From positions 992,001 to 1,056,000 of the forward strand of contig NZ_SHNO01000001.1 of NCBI RefSeq assembly GCF_026262645.1: a stretch of DNA of 64,000 bases. The letters are read 5' to 3'. This DNA is from Candidatus Marimicrobium litorale. GTDB taxonomy: Bacteria > Pseudomonadota > Gammaproteobacteria > Pseudomonadales > Halieaceae. Every line of letters starts with the position of its first letter. Position 1 is the stretch's first letter. The notes beneath the pieces were generated by a model. It was not told the origin of the DNA. It saw nothing but the letters and a program-made list of their open reading frames with translations, and made no database searches. Made by a program: the position numbers and the translations under genes. Below are positions 38,401 through 47,202 of the stretch, one piece after another.

Positions 38401-38719
38401 CTGCAAATTCTCGATTGATGACTTTGGCACGGGACTCGCCAGTCACGTCTACCTGCGCGAACTACCGGTCGACTATGTAAAAATTGACGGCAGCTTCATT
38501 ACCGGCATTGATACGAATCGAAGTGACTATGCCATGGCTCAATCGATAAACGATCTCGCGCATTTTCTTGGTCAGAAAACAATCGCCGAGTCCGTTGAAA
38601 CGGACAGTATAATTGCGAAGCTGGAGGAACTTGGCGTCGACTACATTCAGGGCTGGGGAGTTGGATATCCCAAGCCTTTAGCAGAAGTCACGGACGACCT
38701 TTCCAATCTCGAAAAATGA
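35489..38719 (+). CDS. DUF1631-GGDEF-EAL cyclic-di-GMP protein
   Basis: A 1076-residue cytosolic protein. Residues about 150-610 match DUF1631, including its end (RFIFVNERGQKVSD). A GGDEF domain (about 640-800) follows, with DKLTRLINR at 645-653. The signature is LDGDEF (720-725) instead of GGDEF, so cyclase activity is doubtful. The EAL domain (about 825-1065) reads EIL for EAL (856-858). It keeps the usual catalytic positions: Asn in INLSG, Glu in FEITE, DDFGTG, Lys in VKIDG, Glu in AESVE and Gln in IQGWGVG. It could therefore hydrolyse c-di-GMP. GAGAGG precedes the start. It overlaps the next gene, a LuxR-type regulator, by 4 bases. Confidence 0.88.
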   Translation: MPHTSANDGHLLAALVLDNAVQLSGRVSTLFDGRLRLDNIDVLSTSDLEPARPIEPDSCGILTIAEARGAGTSLDPVRVNISGTIETGLTLEFTRAQHTLASRYRDAITGASAAQARVMDDTTTGTGTLNDAISSQRNEQPRQLGEQLSHAVGDINPTDLFSSVIGALNFKREAEGLLDGGSLSDGVAMSGTWGGATVPSAQLDQSKLTDAHSIARALTDLQRNSSARGDVQQCKSLRTYLADHREELTELRNSSGLTTESLNQLDLVDNLFETIKSNVDVSPDLKQSLGNLQIPLTKLALLDDTFFLDYRHAARAVIDKLSVLAASANFPNKALEDRINHIIDTIVADYESDGSVFQFSLKQIDLLVKQQERDMARNIDRVIRVQEGQQRLEEAKRAVRLVLGERIKSPRAPRVLCDLVDNGWRDLLVLTHVREGDESKGWQEQIKALDLLCFWLDQRLRGAEAEELIAQRLTEAEPILERLGQQISKALPICMIHEELLDEIRDILAGNLDAGLTDFSDQEWAATPHARDLRAKVEDLPRLRRWVKRAEQLDINSWLNYLDDDGQKKRMQLAWMSKEKDRFIFVNERGQKVSDMSTIRLARQLSRGMQPPSPSSSEKLSVVDQSMYQTLEHVQKTLSFDRNHDKLTRLINRGTIYDQIKRALRHSQTKRSQHAVLYINIDNFHLVNEVYDRVVGDQILLEFARLLAQLHSKKSSSARLDGDEFVVLLLDHTSEQAQRVAAQICDDISSGSVDIDGENVSFTVSIGVASIREHSSDAQEVTSAARSAMQRAKQTGRNRVVPYEEEHAKVTDYRIQKSQTRQDLEDAISAERFRLRAQPIKQTVLSDRSISTLHYEILLGVVNSDGSLSPPGDFIQSAERYGFMTLIDRWVVKESFRWISQLMDEQKVLPHLSINLSGASVTDDTFMEYLLDQISEFGVGTSRLCFEITEAGTISNLVKAADFVRAFRNIGCKFSIDDFGTGLASHVYLRELPVDYVKIDGSFITGIDTNRSDYAMAQSINDLAHFLGQKTIAESVETDSIIAKLEELGVDYIQGWGVGYPKPLAEVTDDLSNLEK

Positions 38720-39888
38720 AATCAAAAGATATCGACACTGATTACAACCAGCTTATCGGCCTTGTCTATGAAGGCGCACTGGAAGCTCGACCTTGGCAAA
38801 GTGCCCTACCCGCACTGAGGGAAGCCATGGACGCACAGGTAGTTTCCCTCGTGCTGCGCCCTCCTACTGATAATGACCAGGGCGTAATTCTCAACTGCAT
38901 TAGGCCAGAGACAGGGAGTGAAATTACCTCGTCCAGACTAGCTGATTCCAGCGACTGGGAAGTTAGCGCGTATCGAGAGCAGTTTTTTTCTCTCGATCCG
39001 TTTATAAACCTGCCCCTCGATAAGGTAATAGCGCTCGAGGACATACTGCCGGACACCGAGCTTATATCCTCCGATTATTATCAGCACTATCTCAAGCCAA
39101 TAAATCTTTTCCGGATTCTAGGTGTCGATACTGCCGAACCGGGGGGAATGATTGCGCGTTTGCGAATCTCCCGCCGCGAAAGTGAGGATGGCTTTAAACG
39201 CAGCGAGCGGGAACTTCTGGAGTTTGTCACGCCGCATCTTCGCAGAGCCATCGAGATCTACGCGAGACTGAATCGCATGACAGCGGAGCGAGACGTGTAT
39301 GCGGGGGCGGTCGACCAGCTGTCAGTAGCCAGCATCATTCTCGATGAACAGGGAAAGTTACTCACGACTAACGCAGTTGGACGAGCGCTTCTTGATCAGG
39401 GCGCCGGACTGAGCCTACGGGATGGCCGCCTAATGATCGAGGGACGGGAATTTAACAAAGAACTGCAATCGGCATTAGCGACCATTATCAAAGCTCAACA
39501 AAATGGTGAAACATCTGTAGTCCGTGCATTACGCGTTCCTCGACCAGGGGTGAGATCTGACCTTGGCCTGGTAATAAAACCCGTACCACTGTCGGAATGG
39601 AGTGAGGGCCAGTCGAGTCCATCGGCTGCTGTTTTTATCAGCGATCCGGACCTCAAGGAATCGACCTCTCGCCAGGTTTTGGGAGAGCTTTTCGAACTCA
39701 CACCGGCAGAGGCTAATCTGGCCACATTGCTCGCACGAGGGCTTAGCCTCGCGCAGGTATCCGATGCGCAGCACATTTCGCAGCACACGGCGCGAGCGCA
39801 ACTGAAATCGATCTTCGCTAAGATGGGCGTATCAAGACAGGCCGAACTTGTTCGACTTGTTCTAAAAAGCGTAGCCTCGCTCGGCTAA
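38716..39888 (+). CDS. LuxR-family transcriptional regulator
   Basis: A 390-residue protein with a C-terminal LuxR/NarL helix-turn-helix (about residues 323-385; LTPAEANLATLLARGLSLAQ then TARAQLKSIFAKMGVSRQAEL). The N-terminal 300 residues lack a response-regulator receiver and probably sense a ligand; a PAS-like segment (IILDEQGKLLTTNAVGRALL) lies near residue 205. Its ATG overlaps the TGA of the DUF1631-GGDEF-EAL gene, so the two are translationally coupled and probably act in one pathway. Confidence 0.87.
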   Translation: MKSKDIDTDYNQLIGLVYEGALEARPWQSALPALREAMDAQVVSLVLRPPTDNDQGVILNCIRPETGSEITSSRLADSSDWEVSAYREQFFSLDPFINLPLDKVIALEDILPDTELISSDYYQHYLKPINLFRILGVDTAEPGGMIARLRISRRESEDGFKRSERELLEFVTPHLRRAIEIYARLNRMTAERDVYAGAVDQLSVASIILDEQGKLLTTNAVGRALLDQGAGLSLRDGRLMIEGREFNKELQSALATIIKAQQNGETSVVRALRVPRPGVRSDLGLVIKPVPLSEWSEGQSSPSAAVFISDPDLKESTSRQVLGELFELTPAEANLATLLARGLSLAQVSDAQHISQHTARAQLKSIFAKMGVSRQAELVRLVLKSVASLG

Positions 39889-39998
39889 CAGCGCAAACAA
39901 AACTCATCAGCAGTAGCGTGAAAAGTATTGAGCATCCCTGCTGCCGGCGATTTCAAGTATCGCTTTCTGCGCGGATAATCCGGAAGACCTTTAAAAAT

Positions 39999-40751
39999 AT
40001 GGCAAGCAGCCCCATTGTCGTGGACAAGACCTTGCACGCCTGCTCCCACAATTTCCAGATCAGCTGCGGTAACTGCAGGCTCAACAGCATTTGTCTGCCG
40101 CTGGCTCTCGATAGTGAAGATGTGTCACAGCTGGATGAAATTATCCAGCGCAGCTCACCCTTACAGAAGGGAGAACACCTTTACCGGCAGGATCAGCCAT
40201 TCGAATCTGTTTTTGCGGTACGATCAGGGACAGTTAAGGCCTATCGGACGACCGATGACGGCAAAGAGCAGATCACCGGATTTTATTTCCCCGGTGAGGT
40301 GCTTGGCATGGATGGCATCAGTAACGACCTTCACGCATCGTCCGCCAAGGCACTGGAAACAGCTGCCGTTTGCGAAGTTTCTTTTTTCCTCTCTCGAGAA
40401 CCTCGGTCGGGAAATGCCTCAGCTACAGCGACATTTTGTGCAACTGATGAGCCGAGAGATTACCAAGGACCAGGTGCTCATTACGCTGTTGAGTAAAAAT
40501 TCTGCCTACGAACGAGTGGCAGCGCTTCTCTTAAGCATTTCATCCCGCAATGCAAGGCGAAAACTGAGCGCAGCACAATTTCGCCTACCGATGTCCAGAG
40601 CAGACATAGGGAACTATCTGGGTATCACTGTGGAGACAGTGAGTCGCGTTCTGACTCGAATGCAAAAAGAAATATACTTCGAGTGAACAATAAAGAGATT
40701 GAAATTATCACCATCGACGGCGTACGCGAAATGGCAAATCTCACAGTGTAG
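39999..40751 (+). pseudogene. fnr: FNR/ANR-type oxygen-sensing regulator, broken by two frameshifts
   Basis: Joined across frames this is a 250-residue FNR/ANR, the length of E. coli FNR. The cluster cysteines are present (CGNC, then SIC, plus VCEV near residue 121), as are the cAMP-like domain and a helix-turn-helix (SRADIGNYLGITVETVSRVL). One extra T in the T-run at 40382-40387 shifts the frame. One missing A at 40664-40668 shifts it back, giving the proper end (NNKEIEIITIDGV). Uncorrected, the first frame stops at 40496 and the middle frame at 40686. ATG 39999 is the likely start. It may be a real pseudogene or two homopolymer sequencing errors. Confidence 0.85.
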
Positions 40752-41026
40752 CCAATCAGGCGCCGTATACTGCGCCGACTGCGACCAGTGGATGCTTCGA
40801 CTATGATGAAGTGCCGCCAAACTAAACAACGTGATAAGTTATCGGATTGTTGTGTCGCGACAGACAGCAAAATTATCGCCTGAATGGGCACAAACCTGGG
40901 CATCAGCATGACCGGATGAGCGCCGCCCCCCAGCCCCGTCACAGCAACGAGCGTGCAGCTAAGCCACCCTGTCAGAGCACCGCTAGCTCAACGAACATTG
41001 ACTTAACGAAAGTCCACCGGCAAAAA
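40752..41026. other. Intergenic region without recognised genes
   Basis: These 275 bases lie between the convergent fnr remnant and aldo/keto reductase gene. Only short open frames are present, with no ribosome sites or protein family resemblance, and no clear terminator hairpin was found. Confidence 0.5.
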
Positions 41027-42043
41027 TCACCCCATAGGATAGGGAATATCGCGTGACACGCGATTAATCCTTTTCAGCGTCTCACCGTCTAGCAACACGT
41101 CCGCGGCGGCCAGCAGCTCGGCTACCTGTGCTGCGCTGGTTGCACCCACAATGGTCGACGCGACAAAATCATGCTGCTTGCTCCATGCAACCGCCATAGT
41201 CACTACTGACATACCGATGTCCGCCGCTATCTCGTCAAAGCGGTGCGCCGAAGCCAGCGTCTTATCATTCACGAATCGCTGCATCATGCTCTTCTGGCGA
41301 GCAGGAGCATCGCGATAATGCGTGAAACGGGCGCCATCAGGAAACGCGCCATCATTATATTTACCGCTCAGGACACCACCCGCGATGGGCGAGTAAGGCA
41401 GCAAACTCACCTCCTCCTCCCTGCAAGCCTGCGCCAATTCATCCTCGAAGCGCCGATTATTGAGGCTAAAGTTATTTTGGATCGTTTCGTAGCGAGCCAG
41501 ACCGTGCAGATCAGAGGCCCAAAGATTCTTGGTCAGGCCCCAGGTTGATTCATTACTACAGCCCAGCACGCGCACCTTACCCGCTTGCACCAGCTCATCA
41601 AGCACCCTTACGGTCTCTTCCTGCGGGAACCCCCAGTCCGGCCAGTGCGTCTGGTAAAGGTCAATGTAATCCGTGCCAAGGCGCCTGAGGCTGGTTTCCA
41701 CTGCTCGCATAATGTGGTGACGATCCAGGCCGGTCTTGCCGCCGCGCAGGGGAGCCTCCATCCAGGTATGGCTGGGACCAGCAACCTTGGAAGCGATAAT
41801 CAATTTATCGCGCTCTCTGGTTTTTATCCACCGTCCAACAATATCCTCTGTTAAGCCTGCATATTTTATATCCGGTGGAACCGGATACATCTCGGCAGTG
41901 TCGTAAAAGTCCACCCCCGCTTCATACGCCATATCCATAATGCGGAACGATGTCTTTTCATCGGCCTGATTGCCAAACGTCATCGTTCCCATGCAAATAT
42001 CCGACACCACGACGGCACTCTTACCCAAACGCTTTCGGTTCAC
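41027..42043 (-). CDS. Aldo/keto reductase
   Basis: A 338-residue NADPH-dependent TIM-barrel oxidoreductase. The catalytic tetrad is visible as Asp and Tyr in DFYDTAEMY, Lys in IIASKVAG and His in YQTHWPDW. It resembles the Tas/YghZ branch in the N-terminal MGTMTFGNQ segment. The physiological aldehyde or ketone is unknown. A GTG start at 42043 is used. It is divergent from ydbH. Confidence 0.88.
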   Translation of the reverse strand: MNRKRLGKSAVVVSDICMGTMTFGNQADEKTSFRIMDMAYEAGVDFYDTAEMYPVPPDIKYAGLTEDIVGRWIKTRERDKLIIASKVAGPSHTWMEAPLRGGKTGLDRHHIMRAVETSLRRLGTDYIDLYQTHWPDWGFPQEETVRVLDELVQAGKVRVLGCSNESTWGLTKNLWASDLHGLARYETIQNNFSLNNRRFEDELAQACREEEVSLLPYSPIAGGVLSGKYNDGAFPDGARFTHYRDAPARQKSMMQRFVNDKTLASAHRFDEIAADIGMSVVTMAVAWSKQHDFVASTIVGATSAAQVAELLAAADVLLDGETLKRINRVSRDIPYPMG

Positions 42044-42158
42044 TCTGCCCCATCCTCAAAAGTACTTAGCAACAAGCGGATTACTATAAGCGAGAGTATA
42101 GCGATTGCCTAGAGCGAGCGGAGCGCAGACACAACCATAGGAGTAACAAACCGGCTAG

Positions 42159-42186
42159 TTACTCTGAACCTCGCGTCTATTACAAT
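42159..42186 (+). promoter_or_regulatory. Possible promoter of ydbH giving a leaderless mRNA
   Basis: TTACTC (42159-42164) and TACAAT (42181-42186) are 16 bases apart. The ydbH ATG is at 42193, seven bases after the -10 box, where transcription would begin, and no Shine-Dalgarno sequence precedes it. The -35 match is weak. Confidence 0.3.
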
Positions 42187-42192
42187 GACACC

Positions 42193-44415
42193 ATGACACT
42201 GGCCAACCTAATACGTTACAGCCTGTTACTTGTGGTCGCCTTGTGCATGGCTTTAGCTGTTTACGTCTACAACAATGTCGATAGCGTCATGCGATCGGTC
42301 ACCATTCGATTACTGCAAGACTACGGCGTCACAGATGTCCGTCCGGTGAATATACACTGGCAGAAGAACCGGCTAATGCTGGATAGTCTATGGCTGAAGG
42401 GTCGGCAGAACGACATGGGCTATACGCTGTCTTTTATCGATATAGACATCGCCTACCAATGGCGCGAGCTCCTTGGACAACAACTGAAGGCAGTTCGCGT
42501 TAAATCTTTTGACATCGCTATTACCGACATGACAACGGAAACCTCTTCGATCTCCGAGAAAACTCTCGATTTTACCCAATTTAGACCGCGGACCGTTATT
42601 TCTGCGCTACCAATGGTCACCCTCAGTATTGATGCCTGGCGCTTACGCTACCAGAAAAATAATGCTTTCGCGTTCTCCAGCGCAGGCAGTTTGCACTTTG
42701 ACAACAGCCTGCAGCTGGATTTGCACACCGTGTTGTCGGGCGCAAATATTACAGGGCGGATAACCGCGGATACGAATGAGCATACGCTTGTCGATATCAG
42801 AGTCGCAGGTGACAACGGGAAAATCGCGGCGTTCAAGGCAAATATTGATAGCCGCAATGGCCCGTGGCGTTGGGCATTTGAGGGGGATTGGCAGCAAGAC
42901 GCGCTGTTAGCATGGCTTGACACCCTGCATCTCGACTTTGAGTTACCTCCTCTGCCGATCACCACTGCAAACCCAGGCGCAGGCCACGGTAGCTTTTCTG
43001 GACTTGTCGAGCATCCGGAAATCATTCAGCTTGATCCAGTGAGGCCAAACATCGCAGCGGCCGACGTCGAGGCCTCTCTTGAACTATCGGCAATCGTCGA
43101 ATCCGTCGCCTACCCGACCATACTCAACGACCTATCTGGAAAGACAGAAGTCAGCCTCACTCTGCAGCAGGGGCAATTACTAGTCGCTCTCCTTATGACC
43201 GATACGGTAATTACAAGAGTGGGAGGCGATTACTCAGTCGAGCTAGCGGCCATGAGCTTTAACAGCGAAATAGACACCATACCCGCGCTCACTGTCCGCT
43301 CACGCGCCGAAGGCGAACTGCTCATTCAACACAACAGCAAGCGGTCTCCGTTAGTCGTCTTTTCGTTTGAACAGGCAGGATCGCTTGACGATTTAACATA
43401 CAAAGTGAATGCTGCGCTCGCAGAATCAGCGCTCACCCTTGGCATCAGTGGAGAATTTGACCTATGGACGGGGCAAGGCGGGCACAGGTTCGCGCTCCAC
43501 TCTGAAAACCTGTCCCGATTGAATGCGCAGGCACTACCAGCGGTGTGGGATTGGCTTTCCCTATCTTCCATGCCTGATATTCACAGCGGCGAACTGCAGT
43601 TGGATACCACGCTGCAGACCCGTGACTACGATCTAAGCGAATGGTCACAGACATCACGACTGCGCATTGAGGGCTTCTCGGTAACGTACGACGGTTACAG
43701 TGTTGAGCAAGCCTCACTCACGACTCAGTGGACTGGATCGAGCGAGTGGCTCAGCCTCCAACCTTTAGAGGTCGCTATTGACGGGATAGATGCAGGCTTT
43801 GCTATTGGCAGCGTAAGCCTGACCGCTGCAATGGTAGATCCCACCCCTGTACTAGCTCCGGAACTCAATATCCAAGCGTTCTCAGCAGAGGTATTCGGCG
43901 GCAAGGTATTTCTCGAAACGCCAGCCACCTGGAACTTTTCGGCACACAGTAACGGCGCGAGTCTGCAGGTTGAAGGCTGGGAACTGGCGCAAATCGTTGC
44001 TCTCCAGCAAAATCAGGATATTGCTGCACAAGGAACAATTCGGGGTACTCTGCCAATCGCCTTCAGCGATGGCCGTCTGATCGTCAGCAACGGCTATCTG
44101 AACGCACTACCCCCCGGAGGGACTATTCGTTACGACAGTGGCGATACAAGTCGCAACCTTGGCAATAACAGGCAACTCGGACTGGCACTGGACCTATTAA
44201 GTGACTTTCGTTACGAGACACTAGAAAGCGAGGTCGACCTGGATGATCAAGGCAACCTGGTGCTTGGCCTGTCCCTGGGCGGGCGCAACCCAAGCCACTA
44301 TGGTGGCCAGGAAGTGAAGTTTAACATCAGGGTGGAACAAAACCTCGATCCACTATTACAAAGCCTACGCTTAAGTGATACCTTGACTCGGAGTATTGAG
44401 AATCGCTTGCATTGA
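42193..44415 (+). CDS. ydbH: YdbH-family AsmA-like intermembrane lipid transport protein
   Basis: A 740-residue protein with one N-terminal membrane helix (about residues 7-27) and a long beta-rich periplasmic body ending in the conserved YdbH C-terminal region (QEVKFNIRVEQNLDPLLQSL). In E. coli YdbH is one of three redundant AsmA-like bridges (with TamB and YhdP) that move phospholipids between membranes, and it works with the lipoprotein YnbE. Here ynbE and ydbL follow directly, reproducing the E. coli order. The E. coli protein is longer (879). Confidence 0.85.
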   Translation: MTLANLIRYSLLLVVALCMALAVYVYNNVDSVMRSVTIRLLQDYGVTDVRPVNIHWQKNRLMLDSLWLKGRQNDMGYTLSFIDIDIAYQWRELLGQQLKAVRVKSFDIAITDMTTETSSISEKTLDFTQFRPRTVISALPMVTLSIDAWRLRYQKNNAFAFSSAGSLHFDNSLQLDLHTVLSGANITGRITADTNEHTLVDIRVAGDNGKIAAFKANIDSRNGPWRWAFEGDWQQDALLAWLDTLHLDFELPPLPITTANPGAGHGSFSGLVEHPEIIQLDPVRPNIAAADVEASLELSAIVESVAYPTILNDLSGKTEVSLTLQQGQLLVALLMTDTVITRVGGDYSVELAAMSFNSEIDTIPALTVRSRAEGELLIQHNSKRSPLVVFSFEQAGSLDDLTYKVNAALAESALTLGISGEFDLWTGQGGHRFALHSENLSRLNAQALPAVWDWLSLSSMPDIHSGELQLDTTLQTRDYDLSEWSQTSRLRIEGFSVTYDGYSVEQASLTTQWTGSSEWLSLQPLEVAIDGIDAGFAIGSVSLTAAMVDPTPVLAPELNIQAFSAEVFGGKVFLETPATWNFSAHSNGASLQVEGWELAQIVALQQNQDIAAQGTIRGTLPIAFSDGRLIVSNGYLNALPPGGTIRYDSGDTSRNLGNNRQLGLALDLLSDFRYETLESEVDLDDQGNLVLGLSLGGRNPSHYGGQEVKFNIRVEQNLDPLLQSLRLSDTLTRSIENRLH

Positions 44416-44473
44416 TGTTTATCCGTGTGCCTTTAACGAACACCCAGAGCCGCACACAACGGAGAACTCCATT

Positions 44474-44656
44474 ATGAGAACCCCTGTTACTCTATCTTTA
44501 CTTCTGTCTGCAATCGCTTGCTCTCCCACCGTGCAAGTTGCACCGCCCTCCGAACCGATTACGATAAATCTGAACGTGAAGATCGAGCATGAAATTCGAG
44601 TACAAGTCGACGAAGAATTAGATGACCTTTTTTCCAACGACAGCGCACTTTTCTAG
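44474..44656 (+). CDS. ynbE: YnbE-family lipoprotein
   Basis: A 60-residue outer-membrane lipoprotein. A signal peptide with a lipobox-like LLLSAIAC (Cys16) is followed by the conserved YnbE body (PITINLNVKIEHEIRVQVD...). In E. coli YnbE stacks onto the C-terminus of YdbH to complete the lipid bridge. The open frame begins further upstream, but ATG 44474 with GGAG ahead is the proper start and places the lipobox correctly. It lies 58 bases after ydbH and 12 before ydbL. Confidence 0.88.
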   Translation: MRTPVTLSLLLSAIACSPTVQVAPPSEPITINLNVKIEHEIRVQVDEELDDLFSNDSALF

Positions 44657-44668
44657 GAGACATTAACG

Positions 44669-45004
44669 ATGTTAATACCACGTCCGGCGAGGCCAGCCTT
44701 CGTCACAGCCACCCTTATCACACTGCTCTCTGTGGCCGCTTTCGCAGAGGATTTGGGAACCGCCAAGTCCAAAGGACTGGTCGGTGAAACAAACAGTGGC
44801 TACGTTGCAGCCGTCGAACCCTCTGACAAAGTCAATGCACTTGTGACCGACATTAACCAGCAGCGCAAAGCGCGTTACTCAGCCATTGCGAAGGAAAATA
44901 ACATCAGCCTGAACGCGGTAGAAGCCAGAGCTGGCCTGAAAGCCATCGAAAAAACGCCTGACGGTCATTACGTCAATACGGGAGAGGGCTGGCAAAAAAA
45001 GTAA
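44669..45004 (+). CDS. ydbL: YdbL family DUF1318 periplasmic protein
   Basis: A 111-residue secreted protein: an N-terminal signal peptide (ATLITLLSVAAFA, cleavage near residue 26) and a mature part with GLVGETNSGYV and DINQQRKARYSAIAKENN, typical of DUF1318/YdbL. In E. coli YdbL helps the proper assembly of the YdbH-YnbE bridge. It completes the ydbH-ynbE-ydbL operon and is convergent with the aldolase gene. Confidence 0.87.
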   Translation: MLIPRPARPAFVTATLITLLSVAAFAEDLGTAKSKGLVGETNSGYVAAVEPSDKVNALVTDINQQRKARYSAIAKENNISLNAVEARAGLKAIEKTPDGHYVNTGEGWQKK

Positions 45005-45065
45005 ACAACACATTGTTTGGCCGGGTCGCCTAAGGCCGTGAAAAAATGCCTTACTTGCGTGGCGC

Positions 45066-46103
45066 CTAAAGCGCACCCTTTTCTTTTTCCCTCGCCATGT
45101 CCAGAGCCAGATCTTCGATCATATCTTCCTGACCACCAACAGTGCGCCTGCGCCCCAACTCGACCAGGATATCCCGACTAGACAGTCCGTATTTTTCGGC
45201 GCTGCGTTTTGCAAACAGCAGAAAAGAAGAGTAGACCCCCGCCCAACCCAGCGTCAGCGAGTCTCGATCTACACGCACCATGTGGTCCATGAGAGGCACT
45301 ATCAAGTCCTCCGCTATATCCATAGCTTTGAACAGGTCAATGCCGGTTTTCACGCCCATCCTGTCGCAAACCGCAAGGAATACCTCCAGGGGCGTATTGC
45401 CCGCGCCCGCACCAAGCCCCGCAAGCGAGCCATCTATTCTGTTCGCGCCGGCATCCACTGCGGCCAGTGAATTAGCAATTCCCATGGCAAGATTGTGGTG
45501 ACCATGGAAGCCCAGCTCGGTCTCAGGACGCAGTTCTGCGCGCGCCAGAGAGACACGTGAAGTCACATCATCGGGCAGCATATATCCTGCGCTATCCGTA
45601 ATGTAGACACAGTTCGCGCCGAAGTCCTCCATCATTTTTAGCTGCACGATGAGTTCTTCTGGCTCAATCATGTGCGCCATCATTAAAAAACCCACCGTAT
45701 CGAGCTCGGGATATTGCGCAGCCATGTTGAGGTGCTGCTCTGAAACATCTGCCTCTGTGCAGTGCGTGGCTATGCGGATAGTAGATATACCGCACCCCAC
45801 CGCCATTTTTAAATGGTCCACCGTTCCAATACCGGGCAGCAGCAGAGCCGAGATGCCGGCATTCTTTACCGCTTTACAAACGGCCGTAAGATACTCTTCA
45901 TCAGATGCGGCTGGAAAGCCGTAATTGACGGAAGCGCCTCCAAGGCCATCCCCGTGGGTTACTTCGATCAGGGGGACACCAGCCTCGTCCATCGCCGCAG
46001 CAATAGTGACCATCTGCTGCACTGTGATCTGATGCTGCTTTGGGTGCATTCCATCACGAAGACACATGTCGTGCACTGTGATTTTCTTGCCATTCAAATC
46101 CAT
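45066..46103 (-). CDS. dmpG: 4-hydroxy-2-oxovalerate aldolase (TesG/MhpE type)
   Basis: Class II aldolase that splits 4-hydroxy-2-oxoacids to pyruvate and an aldehyde. The 345-residue TIM barrel has [13 protein letters not shown] at the N-terminus, the Mn/Zn-binding [16 protein letters not shown] and a [13 protein letters not shown] loop. In this family the aldolase channels the toxic aldehyde to its partner dehydrogenase, encoded 65 bases upstream. It is the last gene of the catabolic run; steroid-pathway homologues are HsaF and TesG. Confidence 0.94.
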   Translation of the reverse strand: MDLNGKKITVHDMCLRDGMHPKQHQITVQQMVTIAAAMDEAGVPLIEVTHGDGLGGASVNYGFPAASDEEYLTAVCKAVKNAGISALLLPGIGTVDHLKMAVGCGISTIRIATHCTEADVSEQHLNMAAQYPELDTVGFLMMAHMIEPEELIVQLKMMEDFGANCVYITDSAGYMLPDDVTSRVSLARAELRPETELGFHGHHNLAMGIANSLAAVDAGANRIDGSLAGLGAGAGNTPLEVFLAVCDRMGVKTGIDLFKAMDIAEDLIVPLMDHMVRVDRDSLTLGWAGVYSSFLLFAKRSAEKYGLSSRDILVELGRRRTVGGQEDMIEDLALDMAREKEKGAL

Positions 46104-46168
46104 TGCTTTGATCTCGAATAAAGGTATTTAGGATGATCAGGAAGCGTGCTCAGCAACGCACGAGTTAC

Positions 46169-47077
46169 TCAGGCAGCAACCGGCGTAAAACGGCCCGACA
46201 AAATTTCCTCGGCGTACATTTCACCGGTGCGTAGACCGGCGGCAGTCATAATATCCAGGTTACCGGCATATTTGGGCAGAAAGTCACCCAAACCTTCCAC
46301 CTCCATGTAGATGGAAACCCTATTGCCGTCGAACACAGGCCCGTTTTTTAGCGTATAACCCGGGACGTACTTCTGCACCTCCGCAATCATCGCGTGCACA
46401 GACTGTGTTATCGCATCCTGATCGGGCGCGTCCACCGTCAGGCAGTGCACCGTGTCACGCATGATTAACGGGGGCTCAGCGGGATTAATGACGATAATCG
46501 CCTTGCCACGTTCAGCCCCACCCACTTTCTCGATACCGGTAGCGGTCGTGCGAGTAAATTCATCAATATTTTTACGTGTACCGGGGCCCGCAGATTTGCT
46601 GCTGACAGTAGCTACAATTTCACCATAGTCCACAGGCTGCACCTGGCTGACTGCCGCAACAAGCGGGATGGTCGCCTGTCCACCACAGGTCACCATATTC
46701 ACATTCATAGCGCGCGCCTCGACCGCTTGCTCAAGATTTACCGGGGGAACACAAAACGGGCCTATTGCAGCTGGGGTGAGGTCGATCATCACGGCCCCCT
46801 GTCCATTCACCTTCCGACTGTTCTCCGCATGCACGTAAGCGGAAGTCGCATCAAAGCAAATTTGTACTCCGTCATCACGCATGAATGGCAGCATACCATC
46901 GACGCCATCTGCCGTTGTCTTTAGACCCATTTCCACCGCCCTGGCCAGCCCCGGCGAATCGGACACTACGCCCACCATCCAAACAGGTTCGATAAAGTCA
47001 CTGCGCATAGCTTTCATTAGCAAATCAGTGCCGATATTGCCGGGGCCAATGATGGCCGCTTTCACTTTCTTACTCAT
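46169..47077 (-). CDS. dmpF: Acetaldehyde/propanal dehydrogenase, acylating (TesF/MhpF type)
   Basis: Converts the aldehyde from the aldolase to acyl-CoA with NAD and CoA. The 302-residue protein has [20 protein letters not shown] at the N-terminus, the catalytic Cys in [13 protein letters not shown] (near residue 132) and the [14 protein letters not shown] segment. Propionyl-CoA would be the product in steroid degradation (HsaG/TesF). It lies 125 bases after the hydratase, a longer gap than others in the run, so a separate ribosome site or minor promoter may be present. Confidence 0.94.
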   Translation of the reverse strand: MSKKVKAAIIGPGNIGTDLLMKAMRSDFIEPVWMVGVVSDSPGLARAVEMGLKTTADGVDGMLPFMRDDGVQICFDATSAYVHAENSRKVNGQGAVMIDLTPAAIGPFCVPPVNLEQAVEARAMNVNMVTCGGQATIPLVAAVSQVQPVDYGEIVATVSSKSAGPGTRKNIDEFTRTTATGIEKVGGAERGKAIIVINPAEPPLIMRDTVHCLTVDAPDQDAITQSVHAMIAEVQKYVPGYTLKNGPVFDGNRVSIYMEVEGLGDFLPKYAGNLDIMTAAGLRTGEMYAEEILSGRFTPVAA

Positions 47078-47202
47078 TGCTTTTCTCTATAGTTTAATAT
47101 TCGACACATACCGCCGTGACACATATCAGACAGCCTCTTGCGCACTGACGCGAAGTTTAACTGAAATGAGCGCAGTGAAAAGGAGGTGTAACAGCTAAAT
47201 AC

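Noticed and set aside
40382-40668. Programmed frameshifting in fnr
   Set aside because: Two shifts in opposite directions in plain homopolymers are not a known programmed signal; mutation or sequencing error is simpler.
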